Shown here piece after piece: positions 41,079 through 48,404 of a stretch of 64,000 bases of DNA. Position 1 is the stretch's first letter; each line of letters opens with the position of its first letter. The notes beneath the pieces are model-generated. The model worked only from the letters and a program-made list of their open reading frames with translations, was not told the origin of the DNA and made no database searches. This stretch comes from a bacterium (GTDB taxonomy: Bacteria; UBP18; UBA7526): NCBI GenBank assembly GCA_030615855.1, contig JAUWYL010000003.1, positions 1 through 64,000 of the forward strand, read 5' to 3'. Position numbers and translations under genes: made by a program.

Positions 41079-42959
41079 TTACCACTTAATATCTAATTGA
41101 ACAAAGATTGTCTTCTTTGGCTCATCTGGCCTGGCGGTATAGTCTTCATTAGTGTAGTTCTTGCAGGTATATCTCACCCGCAACTTGATATCCTTGGTGA
41201 ACTTCTCCGTAGCCTGGAGATAGTATTCATTATACCTGGTGTGCCTATCGGTATGGATATCGGAGTCATAATACTTCATCCTTCCCTCTAATGTGAGGCC
41301 CTTGGGCTTAGGTAAGTCGTAGCGCACCTTGAAGTAGGCGGTCTGGTCCTCCTGAAATTTATTGGTATACTTGCTGGCATCCTTCTGGTAGAAGGTATAA
41401 GAAGTCTCTAACTTAAGCCTCTTGATGGGGCTATATTTGCATTTGAAGTTATCGGTAATCTTCTCTCCCTCACTGATTGAGCGTCCCCGGCCGTTCCTAT
41501 CGATGTCGTTATTCCTCCACTTGCGGTAGTAACTCAGGGTGAGTTTCTTTATTGGGGAGTAGTCTATCTTTCCCTTCCATTCATCATCGGTAACTAAGGT
41601 GGAGTGCTGCTTCCACTGCTTATAGTATCCCTGAACCTTCCATCTCCTGCTGAACTTATAATCTCCTTTTATACGGTACCCCTTCTCATCGGTATCCCTT
41701 CCAAAGGACTTACTATGGGGATTTTCAAAGTCGGTATCATAATCATAGTAGATGGTCTCTAATTTGAACCTCTCCAGTTCCGTGAGGGCCTTCAGAAGAT
41801 AGGCATCCCCTCCATCCTTTCTCCGACCAAACTCAGCAAATAGATTGGTCCTCTTTATCTTGGTGGCGAAGTCCAACCCGGCCACAGAGAAGGTCCTCTT
41901 ATCCGGGAACCTTGTCCAGTAACTACTCTTATATTCAAAGGGAAAGTCCCGATCTATCTTGCTTTGATACCAGGTGGCACCTAAGTGGGTTTTTTTATCC
42001 CAGCGGAAGGTGACATTGGCTCCCTCTATCTCTTCCCTATAGACATCGGGCAGGGTCTTCGATCCCAGGTTGGTGCTTACTGAGGGTAGGTCATAGTCAT
42101 CCTGGGAATAGAAGACTGTAGTATCCAGCCATCTCTTCCCTAAGGGGATCTTCTTCCACCTGAAGGCTGCTCCAAAGAGGCGGTCAGTAGTGGTATCGTT
42201 ATAGTAGATCCCATGGGCTTTACTTCGACCGGTCTCATTGAAGACCAGTCCCTGTCCAAAGCCCACCCCATAGTCACCAGCGATGGCACTCCATTGGGGT
42301 TCACTCATATAGATATACTTCCTTAAGAGGCGCACCTCAGTATCCTCATTCTTGATGATAGCAGTCGATCCGGTAGCGGTATAACCATCCAATATCTCAT
42401 CCCTCTCTCCCAGGAAGCCAAGATGCACCCGATCGTAGGCATGGAGGCGAAGCCTCTCGTACATATAGGGCCTCTCCCCATCTTTCTCGGTATTCTTAAA
42501 TTTAAAGCGCGACTCCCCCTTCCAACCCCTCTCTTCCTTCTTCCTCTTCTTCTCTACCATAGCAAAGGGCTCTATCTGGTCGTAGATATCCTTAATCCCA
42601 GAGATCTTCTTCATATCTTCCATACTTTTAAATAGACCATATCTTTCGCGGTAGGCAATAATCCTATCTGCTAAGGTGTAGGTTACTTCTGGAAGGTTAT
42701 AAAGTTCCTTTCTACTGGCGGTATTGAGGTCCACCGGGTTATTGAATAGGTCCCTCAAGAGTTCGTAGCCCTCATGACTAATATCTCCATCCACATATTC
42801 TTCTTCGTCATAGTCCCATTCTCCAGCCAGGTCACGCAGGTCGTCCTCACTTCCTACCCCGGATAGATCGACAGCATAGTCATAGGCCCAGAGGGGATAG
42901 GCGCCAAGTAAGAGAAGGCTGAATACTATTAAAATAGTGAGCTTCTTCCTGCAGTCCAT
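41079..42959 (-). CDS. HhH (ComEA-like) domain fused to an outer-membrane beta-barrel
   Basis: 626 residues from the ATG at 42959 (AGGAAG upstream; matches its paralogue's start). There is a signal peptide (about 1-24), an acidic segment (D-L-S-G-V-G-S-E-D-D-L-R-D-L-A-G-E-W) and a ComEA-type helix-hairpin-helix (about 70-135: P-V-D-L-N-T-A-S-R-K-E-L-Y-N-L-P). Then follow about 480 residues of alternating aromatic/polar strands ending in I-F-V-Q-L-D-I-K-W, a typical barrel C-terminus. It may hold DNA at an outer-membrane pore, but no reaction can be assigned. A truncated paralogue lies directly upstream. Confidence 0.82.
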   Translation of the reverse strand: MDCRKKLTILIVFSLLLLGAYPLWAYDYAVDLSGVGSEDDLRDLAGEWDYDEEEYVDGDISHEGYELLRDLFNNPVDLNTASRKELYNLPEVTYTLADRIIAYRERYGLFKSMEDMKKISGIKDIYDQIEPFAMVEKKRKKEERGWKGESRFKFKNTEKDGERPYMYERLRLHAYDRVHLGFLGERDEILDGYTATGSTAIIKNEDTEVRLLRKYIYMSEPQWSAIAGDYGVGFGQGLVFNETGRSKAHGIYYNDTTTDRLFGAAFRWKKIPLGKRWLDTTVFYSQDDYDLPSVSTNLGSKTLPDVYREEIEGANVTFRWDKKTHLGATWYQSKIDRDFPFEYKSSYWTRFPDKRTFSVAGLDFATKIKRTNLFAEFGRRKDGGDAYLLKALTELERFKLETIYYDYDTDFENPHSKSFGRDTDEKGYRIKGDYKFSRRWKVQGYYKQWKQHSTLVTDDEWKGKIDYSPIKKLTLSYYRKWRNNDIDRNGRGRSISEGEKITDNFKCKYSPIKRLKLETSYTFYQKDASKYTNKFQEDQTAYFKVRYDLPKPKGLTLEGRMKYYDSDIHTDRHTRYNEYYLQATEKFTKDIKLRVRYTCKNYTNEDYTARPDEPKKTIFVQLDIKW

Positions 42960-43004
42960 ATTATACTTCCTCAATTACGTTAATCGGTTACGGTTACTTG
43001 TATT

Positions 43005-43110
43005 AGGAGTGCGGATGAGTTGTGAGTAGTGGGTCGGGGATGAGTTATGAGGGTGAGGTAATAGAACTCAACCCCATCCCCACAACTCGACACACAACCC
43101 ATAACCCACC
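43005..43110. repeat. GAGTTGTGAGTAGTGGGTCGG array and inverse
   Basis: ATGAGTTGTGAGTAGTGGG and ATGAGTTATGAGGGTGAGG words are mirrored by CAACCCCATCCCCACAACTC and CACACAACCCATAACCC. Same family as 33880-33985. Confidence 0.8.
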
Positions 43111-43134
43111 CTCAACCTTTTAACCGGATAGCCT

Positions 43135-43590
43135 TTATTTTTCTTCCATTCTCTGGAGGGCACATCCCCCACCCACTCGTCTTTCTCTCGCCTCAATGAA
43201 GGGCTCTATTTGCTCATATATCTCTAAGGTTATTCCAGGAATCTTCTTTATCTCTTCCTTACTTTTAAAAAGTCCATACTTCTTGCGATATTCTATAATC
43301 CTATCTGCTAAGTTGTAGCCTATCTCAGGAAGGTTATAGAGCTCATCCCTATCTGCAGTATTGAGATTCACCTTATTATCAAATAGGTCTTTCAAGGTTT
43401 CATATTCCTCGTTAGTAATCTCCCCATCGACATACTCCTCTGCATCATAGTCCCACTCTCCGGCCAGGTCACGTAAGTCGTCCTCACTGGTAACATCAGA
43501 GAGGTCAACCCCATAGTCATAGCCCAGGATGAGAGGAGCAAGGAATAGGAGACTAAAAATCATCAAAATAGTAATCTTTCTGTGATCCAT
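43135..43590 (-). CDS. HhH domain-only truncated paralogue of the barrel protein
   Basis: The 151 residues align with the first 140 of the downstream barrel protein: same signal peptide type, same Y-D-Y-G-V-D-L-S start and same HhH unit (K-V-N-L-N-T-A-D-R-D-E-L-Y-N-L-P). The barrel is absent; the last 16 residues (V-G-G-G-C-A-L-Q-R-M-E-E-K) look like non-homologous read-through. It may be a free periplasmic ComEA-like protein or the stump of a duplicated gene. Confidence 0.75.
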   Translation of the reverse strand: MDHRKITILMIFSLLFLAPLILGYDYGVDLSDVTSEDDLRDLAGEWDYDAEEYVDGEITNEEYETLKDLFDNKVNLNTADRDELYNLPEIGYNLADRIIEYRKKYGLFKSKEEIKKIPGITLEIYEQIEPFIEARERRVGGGCALQRMEEK

Positions 43591-43629
43591 ATTACCCTAC
43601 TTATATTCGCGACAATTCGTGTCTTGGCG

Positions 43630-45039
43630 TTACTCAATAGTAAAAGAACTTTTAAGAAAGCGGTAGGTCTCATCATCCATTCCCGGGACATCCTTCACTT
43701 CCCTCATACCCTTGAATGGACCATGGCTCTCTCTATAATCGATAATAGAACGAGCCATCCCCGGCCCAATGGCCGGCATGGCGGATAACTCCTGAAAGGT
43801 AACGGTATTGATATCCATCTTTTCTACAGTGATGAGATCTTTAAGTTTCTCATAAGTCTTAGATCCGATACGGGGGACATTCTGGATCTCAATGATACTT
43901 CTAAACGGACGATATTCGATGATGCGCCTCGCAGTCTTGGGTCCGATGCCTGGGAGGTTCTCCAACTCTTTCTGAGAAGCGATGTTAATATTTACCTTTC
44001 GGGACACCCTCTTCCTCACCTCTGGCCTTTCTCCCGGAGGAACCTCACCAACAGTAATCAAGGGCCTCAGATTCTCCAAGGTCTTTGGCCCGATCCCCCT
44101 GGCCTTGGTCAATTCATCGATAGAGGCATAGGGTCGGGCATCTATGATGGCCCGGGCTTTCACCGGTCCAATCCCGGGAAGGGTCTGAATCTCTGAAGGA
44201 GAGGCGGTGTTGATATCAATCCTTGCTCTAACTGGAGGTGCTCTTTTTACAACCGGGACCTCCTTCTCGAGAGGGGCCTCGGGGGCTGGCTCTGCAACCT
44301 CACCAACAGTAACCAGGGGTCTCAACCTCTCCAGGGTCTTTGGTCCGATCCCTCTGACCCTGATCAGTCCATCAATGGTAGCATAGGGACGGGCATCTAT
44401 GATGGCCCGGGCTTTCACCGGACCGATCCCGGGAAGGGTCTGAATCTGAGAGGCGCTTGCCGTATTGATATTGACCAAATAAGAAGGCGCGGTATTCCTC
44501 TCTGGTCTGACTTCTTCCTTCTTCGCCAAACTCTCCCGAGCAAAATTTACCTCTTTCTGGGGTAATATCCGCATCTGAGGAACCCTTACCACTTCTCCAG
44601 GATAGATGAGATCCGGGTTCTTGATCCTGTTATATAAAGCCAGATTAGGAAAGGCTGAAGCTATCCCCAGATACCTTTTAGCAATCTTACTCAAGGTATC
44701 ACCTTCCCTAACATAATGGGTTATTATTTCAATCCCCACTCCCGGAACCTGGAATGTTGCCTTTTCTAACTCAGGCTCCCTCTCCGGTCCAACAGTAACC
44801 AGGGGTCTTAACCTCTCCAGGGTCTTTGGTCCGATCCCTCTGACCCTGATCAGTTCATCAATGGTAGCATAGGGACGGGTATCTATGATGGCCTGGGCCT
44901 TTACCGGACCGATCCCGGGAAGGGTCTGAATCTGAGAGGCGCTTGCCGTATTGATATCTATTTTCTCCTGACCCAGCCCGGTCTGGGTCACAATAAGCAA
45001 AAGAAGGAAAATTAAAAGAACCAAGCCCTTTCTCATCAT
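43630..45039 (-). CDS. Secreted protein with five HhH units and a LysM domain
   Basis: 469 residues: signal peptide (about 1-23), HhH unit 1 (25-83), LysM (about 110-155: Y-V-R-E-G-D-T-L-S-K-I-A-K-R-Y-L-G), then HhH units 2-5 (about 190-247, 273-332, 349-405, 407-468). Units 1-3 are nearly identical (I-Q-T-L-P-G-I-G-P-V-K-A, then R-G-I-G-P-K-T-L-E), showing recent internal duplication. LysM binds peptidoglycan; ComEA-type HhH binds double-stranded DNA. A wall-held DNA-binding protein is the simple reading (inference). Confidence 0.88.
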   Translation of the reverse strand: MMRKGLVLLIFLLLLIVTQTGLGQEKIDINTASASQIQTLPGIGPVKAQAIIDTRPYATIDELIRVRGIGPKTLERLRPLVTVGPEREPELEKATFQVPGVGIEIITHYVREGDTLSKIAKRYLGIASAFPNLALYNRIKNPDLIYPGEVVRVPQMRILPQKEVNFARESLAKKEEVRPERNTAPSYLVNINTASASQIQTLPGIGPVKARAIIDARPYATIDGLIRVRGIGPKTLERLRPLVTVGEVAEPAPEAPLEKEVPVVKRAPPVRARIDINTASPSEIQTLPGIGPVKARAIIDARPYASIDELTKARGIGPKTLENLRPLITVGEVPPGERPEVRKRVSRKVNINIASQKELENLPGIGPKTARRIIEYRPFRSIIEIQNVPRIGSKTYEKLKDLITVEKMDINTVTFQELSAMPAIGPGMARSIIDYRESHGPFKGMREVKDVPGMDDETYRFLKSSFTIE

Positions 45040-45071
45040 TCTCTCCTACGGCTTCCATATGACACGAATCT

Positions 45072-45215
45072 TTATTATGAGGGCGCGCTTCGCTTGCCCC
45101 CTCTACTAAGGAAGCCCGAATAACAAGGTTCTCGAGCGTTAGCGAGAGGCTTCCTTATTATGAGGGCGCGCTTCGCTTGCCCCCTCTACTAAGGAAGCCC
45201 GAATAACAAGGTTCT
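45072..45215. repeat. 61-bp direct tandem duplication
   Basis: 45072-45132 and 45155-45215 are identical (83-bp offset). They contain GGGCGCGCTTCGCTTGCCCC, CTACTAAGGAAGCCCG and AATAACAAGGTTCT. The pieces between and after (CTCGAGCGTTAGCGAGAG, CTTCCCGCTTCATCGGGAAG) are palindromes. The end of the LysM remnant lies in the last copy. Confidence 0.9.
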
Positions 45216-45222
45216 TCCCGCT

Positions 45223-45468
45223 TCATCGGGAAGGCATCCTTATTTCCTGACCAGGATAGATACGATCCGGGTCTTTGATATTATTTTCCTTGGCTAACTC
45301 TTTATATTTACTGGCATCACCAAGATAACGTTCTGCAATTTTGGCCAAGGTATCTCCCTTCTTTACCACGTGGACTATCTCTTCAACCACTGGCTTGAGA
45401 ACTTCTTCTACTTTCGGAGGAGCTACTTCTTCAGGAACAACCTCTGGTGCCGGAGGCTTTTCTTTTTT
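45223..45468 (-). pseudogene. LysM domain cut off from the upstream gene by an in-frame TGA
   Basis: Directly after the TGA (45469-45471) of the upstream gene the same frame continues K-K-E-K-P-P-A-P-E-V-V-P-E-E-V-A. A complete LysM follows (V-V-K-K-G-D-T-L-A-K-I-A-E-R-Y-L-G to I-Y-P-G-Q-E-I-R-M-P), ending at TGA 45223. The LysM closely resembles that of the next gene. The proline/glutamate-rich linker continues without a break across the stop, so the two were one protein. Nonsense mutation, sequence error or readthrough are all possible; other genes use TGA as stop. Confidence 0.75.
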
Positions 45469-47403
45469 TCAAGGAGTCTCTTCGGGAGGGAGAATAAGAA
45501 TCTCTGTCCCCGGTGGTTCCTCTTCTGGCTCCTCAACCTTCTCAGGCTCTATGGTAATTAGATCCTTCAGAACCTCATATCTCTTGGCCCCGATGCCCGG
45601 GACGCTCCGTAGATCTTCAATCCTTTCATAGGGACGGTGGGCGATGATGGCCAAGGCCTTTACTGGACCGATCCCGGGAAGGGTCTCCAATTGAGTCCGA
45701 GAAGCGGTATTGATATTGATTTTCTCTACGACCCTCTCTGGTTTGACTGGAACCTCGACCTCTTCCTCAGGGATGGACACCTCTTCCTCTATTTCTATAA
45801 TCTGGATATCTGAGAGATCCTTCGGTCTTATCTCCAATTCATTAGCATAAGAACCGATCTGACCACTGACTTGAATACTCGTTCCTTGAACCAGGCTTTC
45901 CCTCTCTGGTATGCTCTCATATAGGTCCTTCCAGATAACGACATTTATGGAGCCTGTTCCATCGTCTATCTTTAATGTTCTACCCTTCTCCTCTTTGAAG
46001 ACCCTGACAGATATTATCTTCCCTTTAATGGTCACCCTTTGACCGATGGAGGCCTCGGTTATCTTACCGATAGGAACCAGTTCCGTCTCCAGAATCTGGA
46101 TGTCTGAGGGTTTCTTCAGTTTTATCTCGAATTTATCCTTGTAAGATGCGACTCGACCACTGACCTGAATAGGCATTCCTTGAACCAGGCTTTGTCTATA
46201 GAGTAGGCTCTCGTATAGTTCCTTCCAGATAAGGACATCTATGGAGCCTGTCCCATCGTTTAGCTCTAAAGTACGACCTTTCTCCTTTTTAAAGATCCTG
46301 ACAGACATTATTTTTCCTTTAAGGGTTACCTTCTGACCGATGGAGGCCTCAGTTATGCTGCTGATGGGAACCACTTTTTCCTCAGGAACAGGTACCACTT
46401 CTGGCTTCTCAATCTCTTCTGGCTTCTCAACAGGGACTTCTTTAACCGGAACCTCTTCAACTGGGACTTCTTTAACAGGAACCTCTTCCACAGGAACTTC
46501 CTCAATCTCCACTATAGGAGGCTTTTCTTCCTTCCTTTTCTTTGGGCCCCCGAAACGAAAGGTCAGAGTGCCCAGATGGGTCTCATCGAGGTTATGGTGG
46601 GGAAGATAAGCATAATCAAAGGAGAGGAATCTATTCCTCAATCCCCATCCTACCATCCATCTGCCGGGATTATTAGCCACCCCGGAGCGAAGGAAGAGAT
46701 ACTTCAGCCAGTGGTATTCCAGGCCTAATCTGAACTCGTCATCCTCCTCTTTCTCCTGCTTCTCATAGTGATAATCTACTGCCAGGATTAAGTCGGGGTC
46801 TGGTCGATAGGCGATCCCTCCCGCATACCTCTGGGGGAGGTCGTCACCGATATGGGGGGTATTAACGTTACCTCCGAATAAGCCAAGGCTCAACTTCCCG
46901 TCCAGGAGTTTATATAAGAGTCCTAAGTCCCCTCCATAATCGAACTCCTTACCTACAGTCTCGATCTCGAGACGGAGGTACTTGGCATTTCCCCCAAGAT
47001 AGATATCCTGTTTCTCAAAGGTGAACTTCCTTCCATAGGAGAAGATATAGGCATCTTCTCTTAACTTCCTGTGGCCATAATTAGTCGTGGCCAATCCAAT
47101 GGTACCCAGCCTCCCCATAGGCAGAGCGAGATTTCCTAACTTATACTCTAAGTCCTTCTCCCCATAGAGCATGGTATAGCTTCCAGATAATTCTATCATT
47201 TTCAATTGTCCCAGACCCGCCGGATTGAAGTAGATGGCACTTGAATCATCTGCCACAGCAGTAAAAGCCCCTCCCATACCCCAGGCACGGGCAGAAGAGG
47301 GCCTCTCCTCAAATATAGCCCAAGCCGAGACAGTGAACAGTGAACAGTGAACAGTGAACAGTGATAAAAAAAATAAAATAAAAAATAATCGCTTAACCTT
47401 CAT
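45469..47403 (-). CDS. PorV-like barrel fused to two OB folds and an HhH domain
   Basis: 644 residues: signal peptide (about 1-30), a PorV/UPF0164-type barrel (about 35-290; G-M-G-G-A-F-T-A-V-A-D-D-S-S-A-I-Y-F-N-P) and a V-P-V-E-E-V-P-V-K-E-type linker (about 300-345). Two tandem OB folds follow (about 350-440 and 440-530, near-copies of each other), then an HhH unit (about 565-625) and a P/E-rich tail ending at an in-frame TGA before a LysM domain. The hydrophobic core of the signal peptide (L-F-T-V-H-C-S-L-F-T-V) is encoded by a tandem repeat. OB plus HhH suggests nucleic-acid binding on an outer-membrane anchor. Confidence 0.82.
   Translation of the reverse strand: MKVKRLFFILFFLSLFTVHCSLFTVSAWAIFEERPSSARAWGMGGAFTAVADDSSAIYFNPAGLGQLKMIELSGSYTMLYGEKDLEYKLGNLALPMGRLGTIGLATTNYGHRKLREDAYIFSYGRKFTFEKQDIYLGGNAKYLRLEIETVGKEFDYGGDLGLLYKLLDGKLSLGLFGGNVNTPHIGDDLPQRYAGGIAYRPDPDLILAVDYHYEKQEKEEDDEFRLGLEYHWLKYLFLRSGVANNPGRWMVGWGLRNRFLSFDYAYLPHHNLDETHLGTLTFRFGGPKKRKEEKPPIVEIEEVPVEEVPVKEVPVEEVPVKEVPVEKPEEIEKPEVVPVPEEKVVPISSITEASIGQKVTLKGKIMSVRIFKKEKGRTLELNDGTGSIDVLIWKELYESLLYRQSLVQGMPIQVSGRVASYKDKFEIKLKKPSDIQILETELVPIGKITEASIGQRVTIKGKIISVRVFKEEKGRTLKIDDGTGSINVVIWKDLYESIPERESLVQGTSIQVSGQIGSYANELEIRPKDLSDIQIIEIEEEVSIPEEEVEVPVKPERVVEKININTASRTQLETLPGIGPVKALAIIAHRPYERIEDLRSVPGIGAKRYEVLKDLITIEPEKVEEPEEEPPGTEILILPPEETP
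47331..47364. repeat. CAGTGAA tandem array coding a signal peptide (copy 1)
   Basis: Almost five copies of a 7-bp word (CAGTGAA) lie inside the 45469-47403 gene and are read as L-F-T-V-H-C-S-L-F-T-V. An identical 34-base array lies at 48263-48296 in the next gene. Confidence 0.9.
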
Positions 47404-47468
47404 CTATTCATCTTTCCCTTATCTGTGATCTGTGTCCATCTGTAATAAATCTGTGCCAATCTGTGTTC

Positions 47469-48332
47469 TCAAAAGGCGAGGCCAAAGCCCAACCGATGGA
47501 CTCCTTTCTCCGTTGCCCGGCGATACTGATAGGCATAATCTATCTTATAGTCTATTCCTCTCCTTGTTATGATCTTTATTCCCAATCCTCCTGTGGGATC
47601 ATCGTGATAGCCTCCAGCCCGAAAGGCAAAGTACCTGCTTAGCCACCACTCCATACCAAAGGAATGCTCAAGTCCTACGAAGTTTTCTAAGTCATAGATA
47701 TCGTAGGCGATGAGGATCTTCTTATGGGGTCGAAAGGCAATTCCTGGTCGCACATTCATCCTCCTCAATACCCCAAAGACTTTAGGCTCATTCACATCCT
47801 GAGCTAAGAGACCAGCGCTGAACCATCTTATCGGTCTATAGTGAAGGCCGAGGTCTAAGGAGAGATCATCTTCCGTCTCTTCAGAGACTCCGCTTGTCTT
47901 ATGCCGGGCATCAATAAACTGGCCTCCCGCACCTATGGAGAACCCCCTGAAGATTTCCTTTCCCCAGGAAGCACCATACTGGTTTTCCGGCTCAGACCAC
48001 CCTCTGCCTCTATAGCCGGCATTCAAGAAGTATAATCCCCAGGCACCATACCTCCTATCCGGCTCAGCATAGATTACCGTATCATCATAATCTATCCTGT
48101 CCCTTTCTGCGTTATTCACAAGAGAACTAATCGAAAAGTCCCTCTTTTCTAATTGTGATAATCCCGCTGGGTTATAGTAGACAGCATTCGCATCATCTGC
48201 TACAGCAACCGCTGCCCCACCCATGCCCATCTGCCGGGTACCAACCTCAGCATAACTAACCGCAGTGAACAGTGAACAGTGAACAGTGAACAGTGAAAGG
48301 ACCAAGAGTAAAAATTTAAATATGTTCTTCAT
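47469..48332 (-). CDS. PorV/UPF0164-like outer-membrane barrel protein
   Basis: 287 residues matching the barrel part of the downstream gene: G-M-G-G-A-A-V-A-V-A-D-D-A-N-A-V-Y-Y-N-P-A-G near the N-terminus and alternating strands to a C-terminal R-L-G-F-G-L-A-F. PorV-type proteins act in outer-membrane transport or as shuttle proteins in type IX secretion; no other type IX parts are seen here. Its signal peptide is also encoded by the CAGTGAA array. It starts a likely operon with the OB/HhH barrel gene. Confidence 0.85.
   Translation of the reverse strand: MKNIFKFLLLVLSLFTVHCSLFTAVSYAEVGTRQMGMGGAAVAVADDANAVYYNPAGLSQLEKRDFSISSLVNNAERDRIDYDDTVIYAEPDRRYGAWGLYFLNAGYRGRGWSEPENQYGASWGKEIFRGFSIGAGGQFIDARHKTSGVSEETEDDLSLDLGLHYRPIRWFSAGLLAQDVNEPKVFGVLRRMNVRPGIAFRPHKKILIAYDIYDLENFVGLEHSFGMEWWLSRYFAFRAGGYHDDPTGGLGIKIITRRGIDYKIDYAYQYRRATEKGVHRLGFGLAF
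48263..48296. repeat. CAGTGAA tandem array coding a signal peptide (copy 2)
   Basis: The same 34 bases as at 47331-47364, in the same frame and the same place in the signal peptide of the PorV-like gene. CAGTGAA-type words are otherwise spacer repeats. Confidence 0.9.
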
Positions 48333-48404
48333 CTCTTCTCTTTTCCATAAAATCTCTTGCGTTAATAAGTCCCTTTTTGCCTTGTCTTTCTTTGCCTTAT
48401 TCTC

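Noticed and set aside
45223-45474. Selenocysteine or a reassigned TGA
   Set aside because: No selenocysteine-insertion hairpin is evident after the TGA, the position is a linker and not a catalytic site, and several genes (for example rplY overlapping pth) end in TGA.
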